Shown piece after piece: positions 62,706-64,000 of a stretch of 64,000 nt of DNA. Source of the stretch: Enterobacter cloacae (GTDB lineage Bacteria > Pseudomonadota > Gammaproteobacteria > Enterobacterales > Enterobacteriaceae); the NCBI GenBank assembly GCA_014169315.1, contig AP022133.1, positions 3,782,001-3,846,000 on the forward strand. The letters run 5' to 3'. Below the pieces are notes generated by a model. The model did not search any database. It saw nothing but the letters and a program-made list of their open reading frames with translations, and was not told the DNA's origin. The first letter of the stretch is position 1. The number at the start of each line of letters is the position of its first letter. The translations under genes and the position numbers were made by a program.

Positions 62706-64000
62706 TTACGCTTTACGCTTCACTGGCTTCTTCGCACTGGAATTGCCGTTCGAACGCTGATGCACAATCGGCGTGTGCTTGGTCAGCGCCGGACGCGTAT
62801 TGCGGTTCTGACGGCGCGCTTCGCGCATTTCGTCCAGCGTCGGAGCTGGCACCAGACAGTCGCGACGCGAACCAATCAGGTGTTTTTTACCCATCTCTTC
62901 CAGTGCCTGGCGGATCATCGGCCAGTTAGCCGGATCGTGGTAACGCAGCAGCGCTTTATGCAGACGACGCTGCTTATCCCCTTTCGGCACCACCACGTCT
63001 TCACTCTTGTAACCAATCTTACTCAGCGGGTTCTTGCCGGTGTAATACATGGTCGTCGAGTTTGCCAGCGGTGACGGATAGAAGTTCTGCACCTGATCCA
63101 GACGGAAGCGACGCTGTTTCAGCCACAGCGCCAGGTTCACCATATCTTCATCACGCGTACCCGGGTGCGCAGAGATGAAGTACGGGATCAGATACTGCTC
63201 TTTACCCGCCTGCTTCGAGTAGGTATCGAACAGCTCTTTAAAGCGATCGTAACTCCCCATGCCCGGCTTCATCATTTTGGACAGTGGGCCTTCCTCGGTG
63301 TGCTCCGGGGCAATCTTCAGATAACCACCGACGTGGTGCGTTGCCAGCTCTTTGATGTAGCGCGGATCTTCCACGGCAATATCGTAACGCACGCCAGAGG
63401 CAATCAGGATCTTCTTGATGCCCTTCAGGTCACGTGCGCGGCGATAGAGGTTGATCGTTGGCTCGTGGTTGGTGTCCATATGCTCACAAATGCTCGGATA
63501 GACACAGGAGAGACGACGACAGGTTTGCTCCGCACGCGGCGACTTACAGCGCAGCATGTACATGTTGGCGGTTGGACCGCCAAGATCGGAGATCACGCCG
63601 GTAAAGCCAGGGACCGTGTCGCGAATCGCTTCGATCTCGTTGACGATAGAATCTTCAGAGCGGCTCTGAATAATACGGCCTTCGTGCTCGGTAATAGAGC
63701 AGAACGAGCAACCGCCGAAGCAGCCGCGCATAATATTGATAGAGAAGCGGATCATCTCATAGGCCGGAATACGGCTTTTACCGTATGCCGGATGGGGTAC
63801 ACGCTTATACGGCAGCGCAAAGACGCTGTCCATCTCTTCGGTTGAGAGTGGGATCGCCGGCGGGTTAACCCAGATATAACGTTCACCGTGTTTTTGCATC
63901 AGCGCGCGTGCGCATCCCGGGTTGGTTTCGTGATGCAGAATACGGGAGGCATGAGCGTAAAGTACCTTGTCGCTTTTGACCTTCTCGAAGGACGGCAGCA
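62706..64000 (-). CDS. ygiQ: YgiQ-family radical SAM protein, 5' end outside window
   Basis: 431 C-terminal residues of a protein normally near 740 aa; the frame stays open to the window edge ([20 protein letters not shown] precedes the first internal Met). The radical-SAM cluster [13 protein letters not shown] (Cys-x3-Cys-x2-Cys) is present, with [16 protein letters not shown] and [16 protein letters not shown] typical of the UPF0313 family. The C-terminal tail is Arg/Asn-rich ([16 protein letters not shown]). Reaction unknown. E. coli has yqhG/yqhH between dkgA and ygiQ; they are absent here. Confidence 0.95.
   Translation of the reverse strand, partial: LPSFEKVKSDKVLYAHASRILHHETNPGCARALMQKHGERYIWVNPPAIPLSTEEMDSVFALPYKRVPHPAYGKSRIPAYEMIRFSINIMRGCFGGCSFCSITEHEGRIIQSRSEDSIVNEIEAIRDTVPGFTGVISDLGGPTANMYMLRCKSPRAEQTCRRLSCVYPSICEHMDTNHEPTINLYRRARDLKGIKKILIASGVRYDIAVEDPRYIKELATHHVGGYLKIAPEHTEEGPLSKMMKPGMGSYDRFKELFDTYSKQAGKEQYLIPYFISAHPGTRDEDMVNLALWLKQRRFRLDQVQNFYPSPLANSTTMYYTGKNPLSKIGYKSEDVVVPKGDKQRRLHKALLRYHDPANWPMIRQALEEMGKKHLIGSRRDCLVPAPTLDEMREARRQNRNTRPALTKHTPIVHQRSNGNSSAKKPVKRKA

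Overview
This is a chromosomal segment of an enterobacterium, most likely Enterobacter or a close relative. The backbone genes match E. coli K-12 families at full length and lie in almost the same order: speC, tRNA-Phe (pheV), [variable region], gss, yghU, yghZ, yqhA, exbD-exbB, metC, yghB, yqhC, yqhD, dkgA, ygiQ. All names come from recalled family sequences; no database search was run.

Layout. 1-3.8 kb: a 2-hydroxycarboxylate (citrate/malate type) Na+ symporter gene cut by the window edge, divergent from a CitA/DcuS-type sensor kinase and its response regulator. 3.8-6.5 kb: speC, a decayed fragment of yqgA, and pheV with a stringent-type promoter. 6.5-31.7 kb: a 25-kb genomic island bounded by a perfect 54-bp direct repeat of the 3' part of pheV. 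It carries two tyrosine integrases, IS903, a DUF927 ATPase, a PD-(D/E)XK nuclease pair, a GIY-YIG protein, a small operon with DUF2787, LRAT-like and HTH proteins, a YaaW-family protein and a WYL regulator sharing one palindromic upstream element, a GmrSD-like DUF262 protein, a complete type IC restriction-modification system (hsdM-hsdS-hsdR), and a gene made almost wholly of six 16-residue repeats. 31.7-45.8 kb: a second variable block with a P4-satellite-like fragment, an AT-rich helicase plus small-protein pair, a class II Fic protein, a 3-hydroxybutyrate/acetoacetate catabolic operon with a LysR regulator, and a controller-protein type II R-M operon whose endonuclease 3' end was hit by an ISL3 element. 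45.8-64 kb: backbone genes, with a chemoreceptor, a diguanylate cyclase and a three-gene unknown cluster inserted.

How the genes work together. The region is a defence and accessory-metabolism hotspot anchored at pheV. At least four nucleic-acid-targeting modules (type I R-M, GmrSD-like, type II R-M, PD-(D/E)XK pair) lie within 39 kb, alongside two candidate systems that I do not recognise: the repeat-peptide gene just downstream of hsdR, and the helicase/small-protein pair. The ketone-body operon encodes a full route: GntP-type uptake, 3-hydroxybutyrate to acetoacetate, CoA transfer, and thiolysis to acetyl-CoA. In the backbone, Fur (exbB) and MetJ (metC) sites and a sigma-28 promoter (chemoreceptor) can be read directly.
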